Assembly (NCBI GenBank): GCA_003488145.1
Contig: DNMQ01000118.1
Coordinates: 1,275-7,864, forward strand
Origin: Pseudomonas sp.
GTDB lineage: Bacteria; Pseudomonadota; Gammaproteobacteria; Pseudomonadales; Pseudomonadaceae
Reading direction: 5' to 3'
Length of the DNA: 6,590 nucleotides
Every line of letters begins with the position of its first letter. Positions within the stretch are counted from its first letter, which is position 1. Below are positions 1 through 5,217 of this stretch, in pieces. A program made the position numbers and the translations under genes. Below the pieces are notes generated by a model, which did not search any database, was not told the origin of the DNA, and was given only the letters and a program-made list of their open reading frames with translations.

Positions 1-186
1 GCCGACTACCAGTTCGTCAGCCTGCCGGGCGCCAAGCATGGCTTCACCAATCCGGGCGCCGACGCCCACCAGAAGAACGGCCTGGACGTCGCCTATCAGA
101 AAGCCGCGGACGAACGTTCCTGGCGTGATATGCAGCGCTTCTTCGAAGACACTTTCGGCAAACCTGCAACCGCCCAGGTGCAGTAA
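1..186 (+). CDS. Dienelactone hydrolase family protein, C-terminal fragment
   Basis: The first 61 codons, read in frame 1, are open and end at TAA (184-186); the start lies outside the window. The visible peptide contains PGAKHGF followed by NPGAD, then an AYQKAADERSW segment and a final DMQRFFEDTF helix. This is the usual end of dienelactone hydrolase (DLH) family alpha/beta hydrolases, where the His of the HGF motif (residue 13 here) is the base of the Cys/Ser-Asp-His triad. The family includes carboxymethylenebutenolidases of chloroaromatic breakdown, but most chromosomal members have unknown substrates, so no specific substrate should be assumed. The nucleophile and Asp are upstream of the window and cannot be checked. 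No signal peptide information is available. A GC-rich hairpin follows 30 bases after the stop. The family call is fairly secure; the exact function is not. Confidence 0.8.
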   Translation, partial: ADYQFVSLPGAKHGFTNPGADAHQKNGLDVAYQKAADERSWRDMQRFFEDTFGKPATAQVQ

Positions 187-216
187 CCAACCGGCTGCTC
201 GTCCGTGATTCGTCCC

Positions 217-234
217 GGCGGCACGCCTGCCGCC
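217..234 (+). terminator. GC-rich hairpin, possible weak terminator
   Basis: A perfect 7-bp inverted repeat (GGCGGCA / TGCCGCC) with a 4-base loop sits 30 bases after the stop codon of the DLH-family gene. There is no T-tract after it, so it is not a classical intrinsic terminator. It may be a 3'-end stabilising hairpin, a Rho-assisted stop, or chance in GC-rich DNA. Confidence 0.3.
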
Positions 235-242
235 AGGGCGCG

Positions 243-251
243 TGCTAGCAT
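243..251 (+). promoter_or_regulatory. Possible extended -10 promoter element
   Basis: TGCTAGCAT fits an extended -10 (TGn followed by TAGCAT, 4 of 6 matches to TATAAT) and resembles the -10 boxes often seen in Pseudomonas. A transcript would begin near 258, about 25 bases before the ATG at 283. I see no good -35 box, so this is a weak call based on position and the -10 alone. Confidence 0.3.
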
Positions 252-282
252 TGCGCGCACAACTCACCGTCGATCACGAGTC

Positions 283-723
283 ATGGCCGAACACGATTTC
301 CGCTACACCCTGCTCAACCCCGCCCACACCCTCACCGAATGCCGTGCGCTGGCGCCGGGCCGCTATCAGGTAACCGGCAATGGCGGCTCGATTCGCAGCG
401 GCGATGTACTGATCGTCACGCTCAAGGGCAGCCGCGACCTTTCCCAGCGCCTGACAGTGGAGAAGGTCCGCCACCTGATCAACCCACCGGGGCAATGGAT
501 GGCCGTGGCCAGCGGGCCGGTATTCCGCGAACTGGAAATCCTCAACTGGCAGGTCACCTGCGACAGCTGCGGCAAACAGCTGGACTTCGAGTTCGCAGTG
601 GACGCCAAGCTCGGCGAGGCCGCACGCAAGCCCGCCGCCCAGGCGCGCATCACCGAACTGGGCTGGTCCGGTCAGAACGACCAGCACCGCTGCCCCAGCT
701 GCCAGAAGGAGCAACAGGCATGA
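283..723 (+). CDS. Small CxxC-CxxC (zinc ribbon-like) protein of unknown function
   Basis: A 146-residue protein that I do not recognise as a named family. No signal peptide or membrane segment is visible, so it is probably cytoplasmic. The N-terminal two thirds (about residues 20-88) look like a compact beta-rich domain with segments such as GDVLIVTLKG and QWMAVASGPVF. Two cysteine pairs follow, CDSC (Cys93, Cys96) and CPSC (Cys137, Cys140), about 40 residues apart. This is the spacing of a split zinc ribbon and suggests metal binding (inference). The frame is open back to 205, but the ATG at 283 is preferred. The extra 26 residues from 205 are Arg/Ala-rich and unlike the rest, and the extended -10 element lies inside them. 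The ribosome site is weak (a GAG shortly upstream). The stop overlaps the start of the following lipoprotein gene as ATGA, so the two are probably co-translated. Confidence 0.72.
   Translation: MAEHDFRYTLLNPAHTLTECRALAPGRYQVTGNGGSIRSGDVLIVTLKGSRDLSQRLTVEKVRHLINPPGQWMAVASGPVFRELEILNWQVTCDSCGKQLDFEFAVDAKLGEAARKPAAQARITELGWSGQNDQHRCPSCQKEQQA
704..711 (+). promoter_or_regulatory. Ribosome binding site for the META lipoprotein gene
   Basis: AGAAGGAG lies 8 bases before the ATG at 720, inside the end of the upstream gene. It decides the start at 720 and rules out the much longer open frame that begins near 339, which is a shadow of the zinc-ribbon gene. Confidence 0.75.
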
Positions 724-1121
724 ATACGCGAATCCTGCCACTCATCGCAGCCCTCGGCCTCACAGGCTGTGCCACCGAACAGCTCGAACTGCAGCGCGAT
801 GTCACCTACATCGCCGAATGGATCGGCGATGACGCCGTGATCGGCCGCACGCCCGTCTCGCTCACGCTGAGCGACGGCCGTGCCTACGGCAACGCGGGCT
901 GCAATCACTGGTTCGGCAGTTACGAGCGTGATGGCCAGCAGATCCGCTTCAGCAACCTGGGCAGCACACGCAAGATGTGCGCGGAGGAAATCATGGAGCA
1001 GGAGCACCACTTCCTCGATCTGCTCAATCGCGTCGAGCGCTGGGATGTCTCCAACATCGACCAACTGCGCCTCTGGCCCGCCCAGGGCACCCCGCTACGG
1101 CTCTGGCCGGAACAGGAATAA
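720..1121 (+). CDS. META domain (HslJ-like) lipoprotein
   Basis: A 133-residue exported lipoprotein. A short signal sequence ends in a clear lipobox, L-T-G-C with Cys17 as the lipidated residue. Position +2 is Ala, so the outer membrane is the likely destination under the Lol rule. The body matches the META/HslJ family: AYGNAGCNHWFGSYERDG (about residues 55-72), a beta segment IRFSNLGSTRKMC (about 75-87), then EQEHHFLDLLN (about 93-103). The family pattern of a GCN motif followed by T-R-x-x-C and an acidic E-x-x-F-L helix is well kept. Cys61 and Cys87 could form a disulfide (inference). HslJ of E. coli is linked to novobiocin resistance and heat shock, but most META proteins have no proven job and this one should not be named hslJ. 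It overlaps the upstream gene by ATGA and has its own good ribosome site. A hairpin follows 10 bases after the stop. Confidence 0.85.
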   Translation: MNTRILPLIAALGLTGCATEQLELQRDVTYIAEWIGDDAVIGRTPVSLTLSDGRAYGNAGCNHWFGSYERDGQQIRFSNLGSTRKMCAEEIMEQEHHFLDLLNRVERWDVSNIDQLRLWPAQGTPLRLWPEQE

Positions 1122-1131
1122 CGCGCCAAAT

Positions 1132-1157
1132 GTGCGCATGCAACAAGGCATGCGCAC
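1132..1157 (+). terminator. Perfect 10-bp hairpin after the META gene
   Basis: GTGCGCATGC and its exact reverse complement GCATGCGCAC flank the 6-base loop AACAAG, starting 10 bases after the lipoprotein stop codon. The T-tract that follows is poor (CGCTTTC). The best reading is a terminator or a 3'-end hairpin for the lipoprotein transcript. A perfect palindrome about 190 bases upstream of a sigma-54 promoter could also be an enhancer site for an activator, which sequence alone cannot settle. Confidence 0.5.
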
Positions 1158-1250
1158 CGCTTTCACGCGAGATAGCCGAACGATCATCTGCTGACCCTTC
1201 TTACGGCACACCTGTCACAGCGCCCTGAGCCCCGCCGCCCCGCGGATTCC

Positions 1251-1263
1251 GGCGCTTAGCGCC
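1251..1263. promoter_or_regulatory. 13-base palindrome upstream of the sigma-54 promoter
   Basis: GGCGCT-T-AGCGCC is a perfect 6+6 palindrome centred about 77 bases before the predicted start near 1334. This is a usual distance for a bacterial enhancer-binding protein site. It could equally be a chance palindrome in GC-rich DNA; no named operator consensus fits. Confidence 0.25.
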
Positions 1264-1306
1264 TGTGAACAAGCCCGAGCAAAGCCGCCTGCCGACCTTC
1301 ACGAAA

Positions 1307-1324
1307 TTGGCACATCCAGTGCAT
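1307..1324 (+). promoter_or_regulatory. Candidate sigma-54 (RpoN) -24/-12 promoter
   Basis: TTGGCACATCCAGTGCAT matches the RpoN consensus YTGGCACGNNNNTTGCW closely. The TGGCAC element is complete, the essential GG (1309-1310) and GC (1321-1322) are present, and exactly 10 bases separate them, as required. The differences are A for G after TGGCAC and G for the first T of TTGC. Transcription would start near 1334. No convincing sigma-70 -10 box stands at the right distance from TTGGCA. Nothing downstream encodes a protein, so the promoter would drive only the short non-coding segment before the terminator. Confidence 0.6.
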
Positions 1325-1344
1325 AGACTGAATCAACCAGTTTC

Positions 1345-1378
1345 GGGGACCCTGGTACAGGCAGGCCAGGGATTCCCC
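1345..1378 (+). other. Bulged stem-loop inside the candidate sRNA
   Basis: GGGGA-CCCTGG pairs with CCAGGG-AT-TCCCC to give 11 bp with a 2-base AT bulge on the 3' arm and a 10-base loop TACAGGCAGG. TCTTTT follows at once, so it could also act as a first, weaker terminator. The purine-rich loop would be an exposed seed for base pairing with targets (inference). Confidence 0.6.
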
Positions 1379-1395
1379 TCTTTTACACCCAGACG

Positions 1396-1424
1396 AAAAG
1401 GCCGCTCATATTGAGCGGCCTTTT
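1396..1424. terminator. Strong bidirectional intrinsic terminator
   Basis: A 13-bp perfect stem, AAAAGGCCGCTCA with TGAGCGGCCTTTT, closes on the 3-base loop TAT. On the + strand it runs into TTTTT GCTTT, a good U-tract that would end the candidate sRNA. On the - strand it starts 12 bases after the mshQ stop and has a run of four T, so it also fits as the end of the msh operon. Confidence 0.88.
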
Positions 1425-1436
1425 TGCTTTCGGAAC

Positions 1437-4400
1437 TCACATTCCCCGGTATACCTCACGACGGAAGATTAATAGCTTCGGGCCATGATAGATCCCGAAA
1501 CTGGCCAGCCCCCGACTCGCCTCCCGCTCCTTGCCCTGCCAGTCATACCAGAGCCATTCCGGCACATTTGGAAACCCGATACGAGCTTCGCCGGTGGCTT
1601 CTGGCTTGGTAATGATTAGGCTGCCTTCATACCCGGTCTGTCCGCCATCGATCTGAAGGCTCTTACTCGCTAGGTTGCCCACCTGTTCGAATGCCTGCGC
1701 GTTCCCCCAAACCGAAGCACTGCAGGTATCACCGCCTTCAGGGAGAAAGATATTCGAGGCCTGCCAGGTCTCAATAACCCAGGGCAGGCTGAGGTCCTGC
1801 AACTCCGAGCCATGGCCGTTGCCGATGCGTAGTCGGCCCAGACGGAACTCGCTGTGGTCCAGCACCGCCTCGGCTTCCTGGCAAGTGCTGCCGTTGCATA
1901 CACCATCCCCATCGGTCAGCTGTTGCACAGTGAAGCGCAGGAGAACCTGGAATGGATGATCAGCGGCATCCGGTTGCGTAGCGCGACCGTAGCGTAGCCA
2001 ATCCGCACCCCAGGTATAGGTCCGCTGCCCGTCACCGTCGTTATTCCCGCTCTCGCTGGGAGCGAGGTCTTTGATGGACTGCCAGGTTAGCGCCTCGGGG
2101 ATGCCCTTTCCCTGGTCCAGTCGAGGGCTGAGGTCCAGTTTCCCGCCAACCGCTAACCAACTCGGGGTCGGGCTACTAGCGAAGCCCCAGAAGCCATCGA
2201 AATCGTAGTTCTCGGTGGGGTACTCCACCCCGTCGGCAACGCCGTAGCCGGTGATCGTCAGCGCAGGCGGCTTAGCCACGGCGACTGGCTGATCCTGATA
2301 GCTGAACACGCCGCACCCCGCGTTCAACGCGCCCTCGATTGTTGCCTTCAGGTAACGAGGGATGAACCGCCCGATCGGCGCCGAATCGCTGGCTGGCACT
2401 GCCACGCCGAGATAGGGAGGCGGCTCGACTCGCAGGCGAAACACGCCAACCTCTGACAGCGCTACATCCTGGATAACAGCTCCATCCCAGTTTGCCGGCG
2501 AGCCGGATGGCAGATGATCGTAGCGCCCGTCTACCGGTGTGAGTACACGCCCAGCCACCCCACCGATAACTGGAGAGGGGGCTTGGACCATCGGACGTAG
2601 CTGCAGCTGATCCTGTCGATAGTTTCTCGTCGTGCTCGCCTTACAGAGCTCGCCATCGGCACGCCAGGCTACCGGTCTGATCGTTGTTGAAAATACCTGC
2701 CCAACCTTCCGGAACACATCGCAGCTGCTGTCTCCGGCCGAGCAGGTCTGCGATGGCTCGATGCAGAACCCCGCCGGTGCGGAAACGAAGTCATCGCTGC
2801 CGCTCATCGGCCCGCTGTCACCCTCCTCCGTGCTGCCCGGATAGTAGGCGTTGAGCAGCATCCGGCCGGCTTCGGCGTAGTTCACCTCGAGCACGGTGGC
2901 GCCGTTCTGATCGAAACGAAGCGCGAGCGGCCGAGCTTCTGCAAAGTTCTGCCCGACCGATTCGGCATTCACCTGAACTGGTTTCGAGCTGTCCGACAGC
3001 TCGTTGACTGACGGAGTGACGAAGCTGCTCCAGAAACGCACCTCACGCGTGCTGTCGGTGAACGCCGGCTCGCAGCGCGGGCTTCCCTCGTCCCCGACGT
3101 CAACGACCGCTCGCATAGCGACGTTGGCCTGCCCACGATCAGCCTGCATGTCCGGCACGTCAAAGATGAAGCCGCTCTGCACGAAGTTCAGAATACAGTC
3201 GGAAGAAAGGGGTGCATCGCCAATTCGGCAAAGTGTCGATCTAGAGGCATCAGGCTCTGAAGCGTCGACGGCCAAGGGCATCTGCAACTGTAGCCCCTGC
3301 AGCTTAAAGGTCCCGACGCCACCTCCGATCGTCTGCTGGTTGCCACCGAGCCAGCCCTCCCCTCTGAGGATTACCGATACGTCGCCCTGGTAGGGCTGGC
3401 AGGCCCCAGGGGCTGCATTGGTACAGGCCATGAGCGTGACGGCATGAGGGCTGCAGGTATGTGCTAAGGCACTGGTGGAGAACTCGAAGTGATCGATGCC
3501 TGCTGGCGTGCCACACCAATGACGCGCTGCCATCTGCCTCCTGTAGTCATCGATAGTCCAGAGCCCTTGATGTAACCGAACCTCATCGATCGATCCGACG
3601 AGACCACTTGAATCACCTGCGATGATAAGAGGGTCAGTGTCGTTCGGAGTTGAACCAAACAAGAATGTCTCACTGGCTTCCGACTCGGCAGTTCCATCCA
3701 AATAAAGTGCCCCGTCTAGCCTGTCCAAACCCAAGAAGACGACCGTTAGTTTGAGGTGAAAGCCTACGTGCACCCACATGCCAATCGGGAGTGGCCGAGA
3801 GTAAACCGTCAAAGCCCTTCCGCCGAACCAGGTAGGCGCTCGCGAAGTTAATACCAACCGACGCTGGTTATCTAACTCAAGCCTGTACGTAGTGCCCTTC
3901 GAAAATACGGCGACGTTACCGCTCGGCGTTGCCTCCACCTTGAGCCAGAAACTCGCACTCAGTTCACGCTTGAGATCAAGTGAGTCGTGATCTCGTACCA
4001 GCACCGCACTTGCGGGTGCATCAAATCGCCCATATCGACACGTTCCCTCGCCTTGCCTATCGACGGGCCGGGCTGGGTCAGCCCCGGCAGTAACGGCCCC
4101 GCCAATTACCTGGATGTCGAATGCCCCTCGCCCCGTGTTCGCCGGTACGCCCCAGCTCGCCTCATCGAAGCGCAGGTAAAGCGGGATATTTTCGGTAGTC
4201 TGGCAGAGGTCGCCCTGAGCAAACGCCGACGCGGCCACCTCGTCGTAGGTGATAACGTCTTTGACCTTGGTATCGATGCTGCCTTCGGCTGTTAGGGCAC
4301 CCTCTATGTGAGCGCTAGGATTGGCGGTGACATCGCCGGTCACATACACCAAGGCATTGATATCGTTCTTGGTGCCGATGGTTAGATTTCCGCGCACGAC

Positions 4401-4802
4401 AATCAGCAAGTCGGCCGCCGAACCGTTCGGATTGATCCTGCTATGCGGTGCGAGTTCGAGATCGCCGTCGACGAACATCCGCACGGGCCGGCCGGCCGTT
4501 ACCGAGATGGTCTCGCCGTTGTTCAGCTTGCCGGCGTCGTAGAAGTAATCCCCGCTTGCGGTGTATGCGGCACCACGGGAGGGAAAGGGGCCGTAGACCT
4601 GACGATCCATTACGGCAAGGTCGAGTGTCGCGCCAGTATCCGGCGTTGCGTCCTGGGGAAAGACATTTGAGCAGAGCGCCGCCGACGCGGTTGGGCTGCC
4701 CAGACAGACAATACCGAGCAGGCAAAGCACCGCGAGCGACGATGCCTCGACCCGCGCACAGCGCGTCAGTAGCCTCCAGCTGCCCCGTATGCTCTCGAGC
4801 AT
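1437..4802 (-). CDS. mshQ: MSHA biogenesis protein MshQ (LamG and DUF6701 regions)
   Basis: A 1121-residue exported protein, probably the surface or tip component of the MSHA pilus. Residues 1-41 form a signal peptide with a hydrophobic core (LAVLCLLGIVCLG) and an ASA cleavage site before ALCSN. Residues about 55-200 are rich in short beta repeats (FVDGDLEL, VVRGNLTIG, VYVTGDVTA, IEGALTAEGSI), like a beta-helix or bactofilin-like scaffold. Residues about 205-430 are a LamG/concanavalin-like domain (YLRFDEASWGV, SASFWLKV, GSIDEVRLHQG). The rest, about 435-1121, is the DUF6701-type region typical of MshQ, ending in FGIYHGPKLLIFRREVY. I count 18 cysteines after the signal, which suggests disulfides. 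The start at 4802 (ATG) is preferred because AAGGA lies 8 bases upstream and mshP ends 1 base before it. A GTG at 4829 and an ATG at 4811 are in frame but poorly placed. Ligand binding by the LamG part is inference. Confidence 0.85.
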   Translation of the reverse strand: MLESIRGSWRLLTRCARVEASSLAVLCLLGIVCLGSPTASAALCSNVFPQDATPDTGATLDLAVMDRQVYGPFPSRGAAYTASGDYFYDAGKLNNGETISVTAGRPVRMFVDGDLELAPHSRINPNGSAADLLIVVRGNLTIGTKNDINALVYVTGDVTANPSAHIEGALTAEGSIDTKVKDVITYDEVAASAFAQGDLCQTTENIPLYLRFDEASWGVPANTGRGAFDIQVIGGAVTAGADPARPVDRQGEGTCRYGRFDAPASAVLVRDHDSLDLKRELSASFWLKVEATPSGNVAVFSKGTTYRLELDNQRRLVLTSRAPTWFGGRALTVYSRPLPIGMWVHVGFHLKLTVVFLGLDRLDGALYLDGTAESEASETFLFGSTPNDTDPLIIAGDSSGLVGSIDEVRLHQGLWTIDDYRRQMAARHWCGTPAGIDHFEFSTSALAHTCSPHAVTLMACTNAAPGACQPYQGDVSVILRGEGWLGGNQQTIGGGVGTFKLQGLQLQMPLAVDASEPDASRSTLCRIGDAPLSSDCILNFVQSGFIFDVPDMQADRGQANVAMRAVVDVGDEGSPRCEPAFTDSTREVRFWSSFVTPSVNELSDSSKPVQVNAESVGQNFAEARPLALRFDQNGATVLEVNYAEAGRMLLNAYYPGSTEEGDSGPMSGSDDFVSAPAGFCIEPSQTCSAGDSSCDVFRKVGQVFSTTIRPVAWRADGELCKASTTRNYRQDQLQLRPMVQAPSPVIGGVAGRVLTPVDGRYDHLPSGSPANWDGAVIQDVALSEVGVFRLRVEPPPYLGVAVPASDSAPIGRFIPRYLKATIEGALNAGCGVFSYQDQPVAVAKPPALTITGYGVADGVEYPTENYDFDGFWGFASSPTPSWLAVGGKLDLSPRLDQGKGIPEALTWQSIKDLAPSESGNNDGDGQRTYTWGADWLRYGRATQPDAADHPFQVLLRFTVQQLTDGDGVCNGSTCQEAEAVLDHSEFRLGRLRIGNGHGSELQDLSLPWVIETWQASNIFLPEGGDTCSASVWGNAQAFEQVGNLASKSLQIDGGQTGYEGSLIITKPEATGEARIGFPNVPEWLWYDWQGKEREASRGLASFGIYHGPKLLIFRREVYRGM

Positions 4803-4803
4803 G

Positions 4804-5217
4804 TCAATCATCCTTTTCCACCACGGCACTCAACTGCCGATACACATGATCCGGGCTGCCCGGCGAGGCGTACTGTGCGCTAGCCTGCAGTGAGATGAAG
4901 CGCAGGCTACGCTCTTCCTCGGGCAGAGATACGGCAGCGCCCGGGGCACACTGCACGTCCACCGTGAAGCCCTGGAGCATGAAGTTATCGCTGCAGGATT
5001 CACCGGCCATCGCCCTATGGATCCCCCACTCAATCCCGGCCCGCGCTGCCTGATAGGCCCGCGCCTGCTGGATCGCCATGCTGCTGGTGGCGCTCTGGGT
5101 TTCGGACATCCGCGCCATGGCCGCGACCGCGCCGGCGATGACGATGATGACAAACATGGCGGCGACTAATCCGAAGCCGCGCTGGCGACTCTGTAGGAAG
5201 GAAAAATCAGGGCGCAT
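4804..5217 (-). CDS. mshP: MSHA minor prepilin MshP
   Basis: A 137-residue prepilin-like protein of the inner membrane or periplasm, expected to join the minor-pilin set of the MSHA pilus. A 14-residue basic leader ends in RQRG, followed by the hydrophobic helix FGLVAAMFVIIVIAGAVAA; cleavage by the prepilin peptidase is expected between Gly14 and Phe15. The +5 residue is Ala19, not the Glu usual in pilins, which is common in MshP and PilX-like subunits. The segment QQARAYQAARAGIEWG (about residues 49-64) is a strong MshP/PilX signature. Two cysteines lie in the C-terminal half (in GESCSDN and VQCAPG) and may form a disulfide. The gene overlaps the end of mshO by 11 bases and ends 1 base before the preferred mshQ start. 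Confidence 0.88.
   Translation of the reverse strand: MRPDFSFLQSRQRGFGLVAAMFVIIVIAGAVAAMARMSETQSATSSMAIQQARAYQAARAGIEWGIHRAMAGESCSDNFMLQGFTVDVQCAPGAAVSLPEEERSLRFISLQASAQYASPGSPDHVYRQLSAVVEKDD

Larger units (their letters stand above)
1334..1428 (+). ncRNA. Candidate sigma-54-dependent small RNA of about 95 nt
   Basis: Inferred from layout: an RpoN-type promoter at 1307-1324, a predicted start near 1334, a GC-rich bulged hairpin, a pyrimidine-rich linker (TCTTTTACACCC) and a strong intrinsic terminator with a U-rich tail suited to Hfq binding. There is no usable start codon with a ribosome site in the interval. The transcript would end before the mshQ stop codon on the other strand, so it is not a simple antisense RNA to mshQ. 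Pseudomonas is known to have RpoN-dependent sRNAs (CrcZ, CrcY, NrsZ). This one lacks the repeated A-rich CA motifs of CrcZ, and I cannot match it to a named RNA. The exact 5' and 3' ends are estimates. Confidence 0.5.
1122..1436. other. Intergenic region between convergent units, no protein gene
   Basis: No open frame here has a ribosome site or protein-like sequence; the frames that cross it are tails of shadow frames from neighbouring genes. The region holds a hairpin at 1132-1157, a 13-base palindrome at 1251-1263, a sigma-54-type promoter at 1307-1324, a bulged hairpin at 1345-1378 and an intrinsic terminator at 1396-1424. Between 1164 and 1250 I see nothing definite. Confidence 0.7.

Noticed and set aside
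205..282. Upstream extension of the zinc-ribbon-like gene to the ATG at 205
   Set aside because: The extra 26 residues are Arg/Ala-rich, cover a hairpin and a promoter-like -10 element, and have no good ribosome site; ATG 283 starts protein-like sequence.
339..719. Long N-terminal extension of the META lipoprotein frame
   Set aside because: It overlaps the zinc-ribbon gene in another frame, is very rich in Arg, Gly and Pro, and would bury the signal peptide and lipobox.
274..741. 155-residue - strand frame opposite the zinc-ribbon gene
   Set aside because: Ala/Leu/Val-rich antisense shadow; the + strand gene has conserved-looking CxxC pairs and is coupled to the next gene.
1307..1335. Sigma-70 promoter using TTGGCA as -35
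   Set aside because: The sequence 17 bases downstream (GAATCA) is a poor -10, and TAGACT is only 11 bases away; the sigma-54 pattern fits much better.
1334..1395. Small peptide gene in the candidate sRNA
   Set aside because: No ATG, GTG or TTG with a ribosome site lies between the predicted start and the terminator stem.
2632..3519. Frames of 64-129 residues on both strands inside mshQ
   Set aside because: All lie within the continuous 1121-codon mshQ frame, which has domain-level matches and no internal stop.
4443..4849. Overlapping + strand frames of 75 and 133 residues across the start of mshQ
   Set aside because: Arg-rich, low-complexity composition typical of the opposite strand of a GC-rich gene; the - strand frame has a signal peptide and family motifs.
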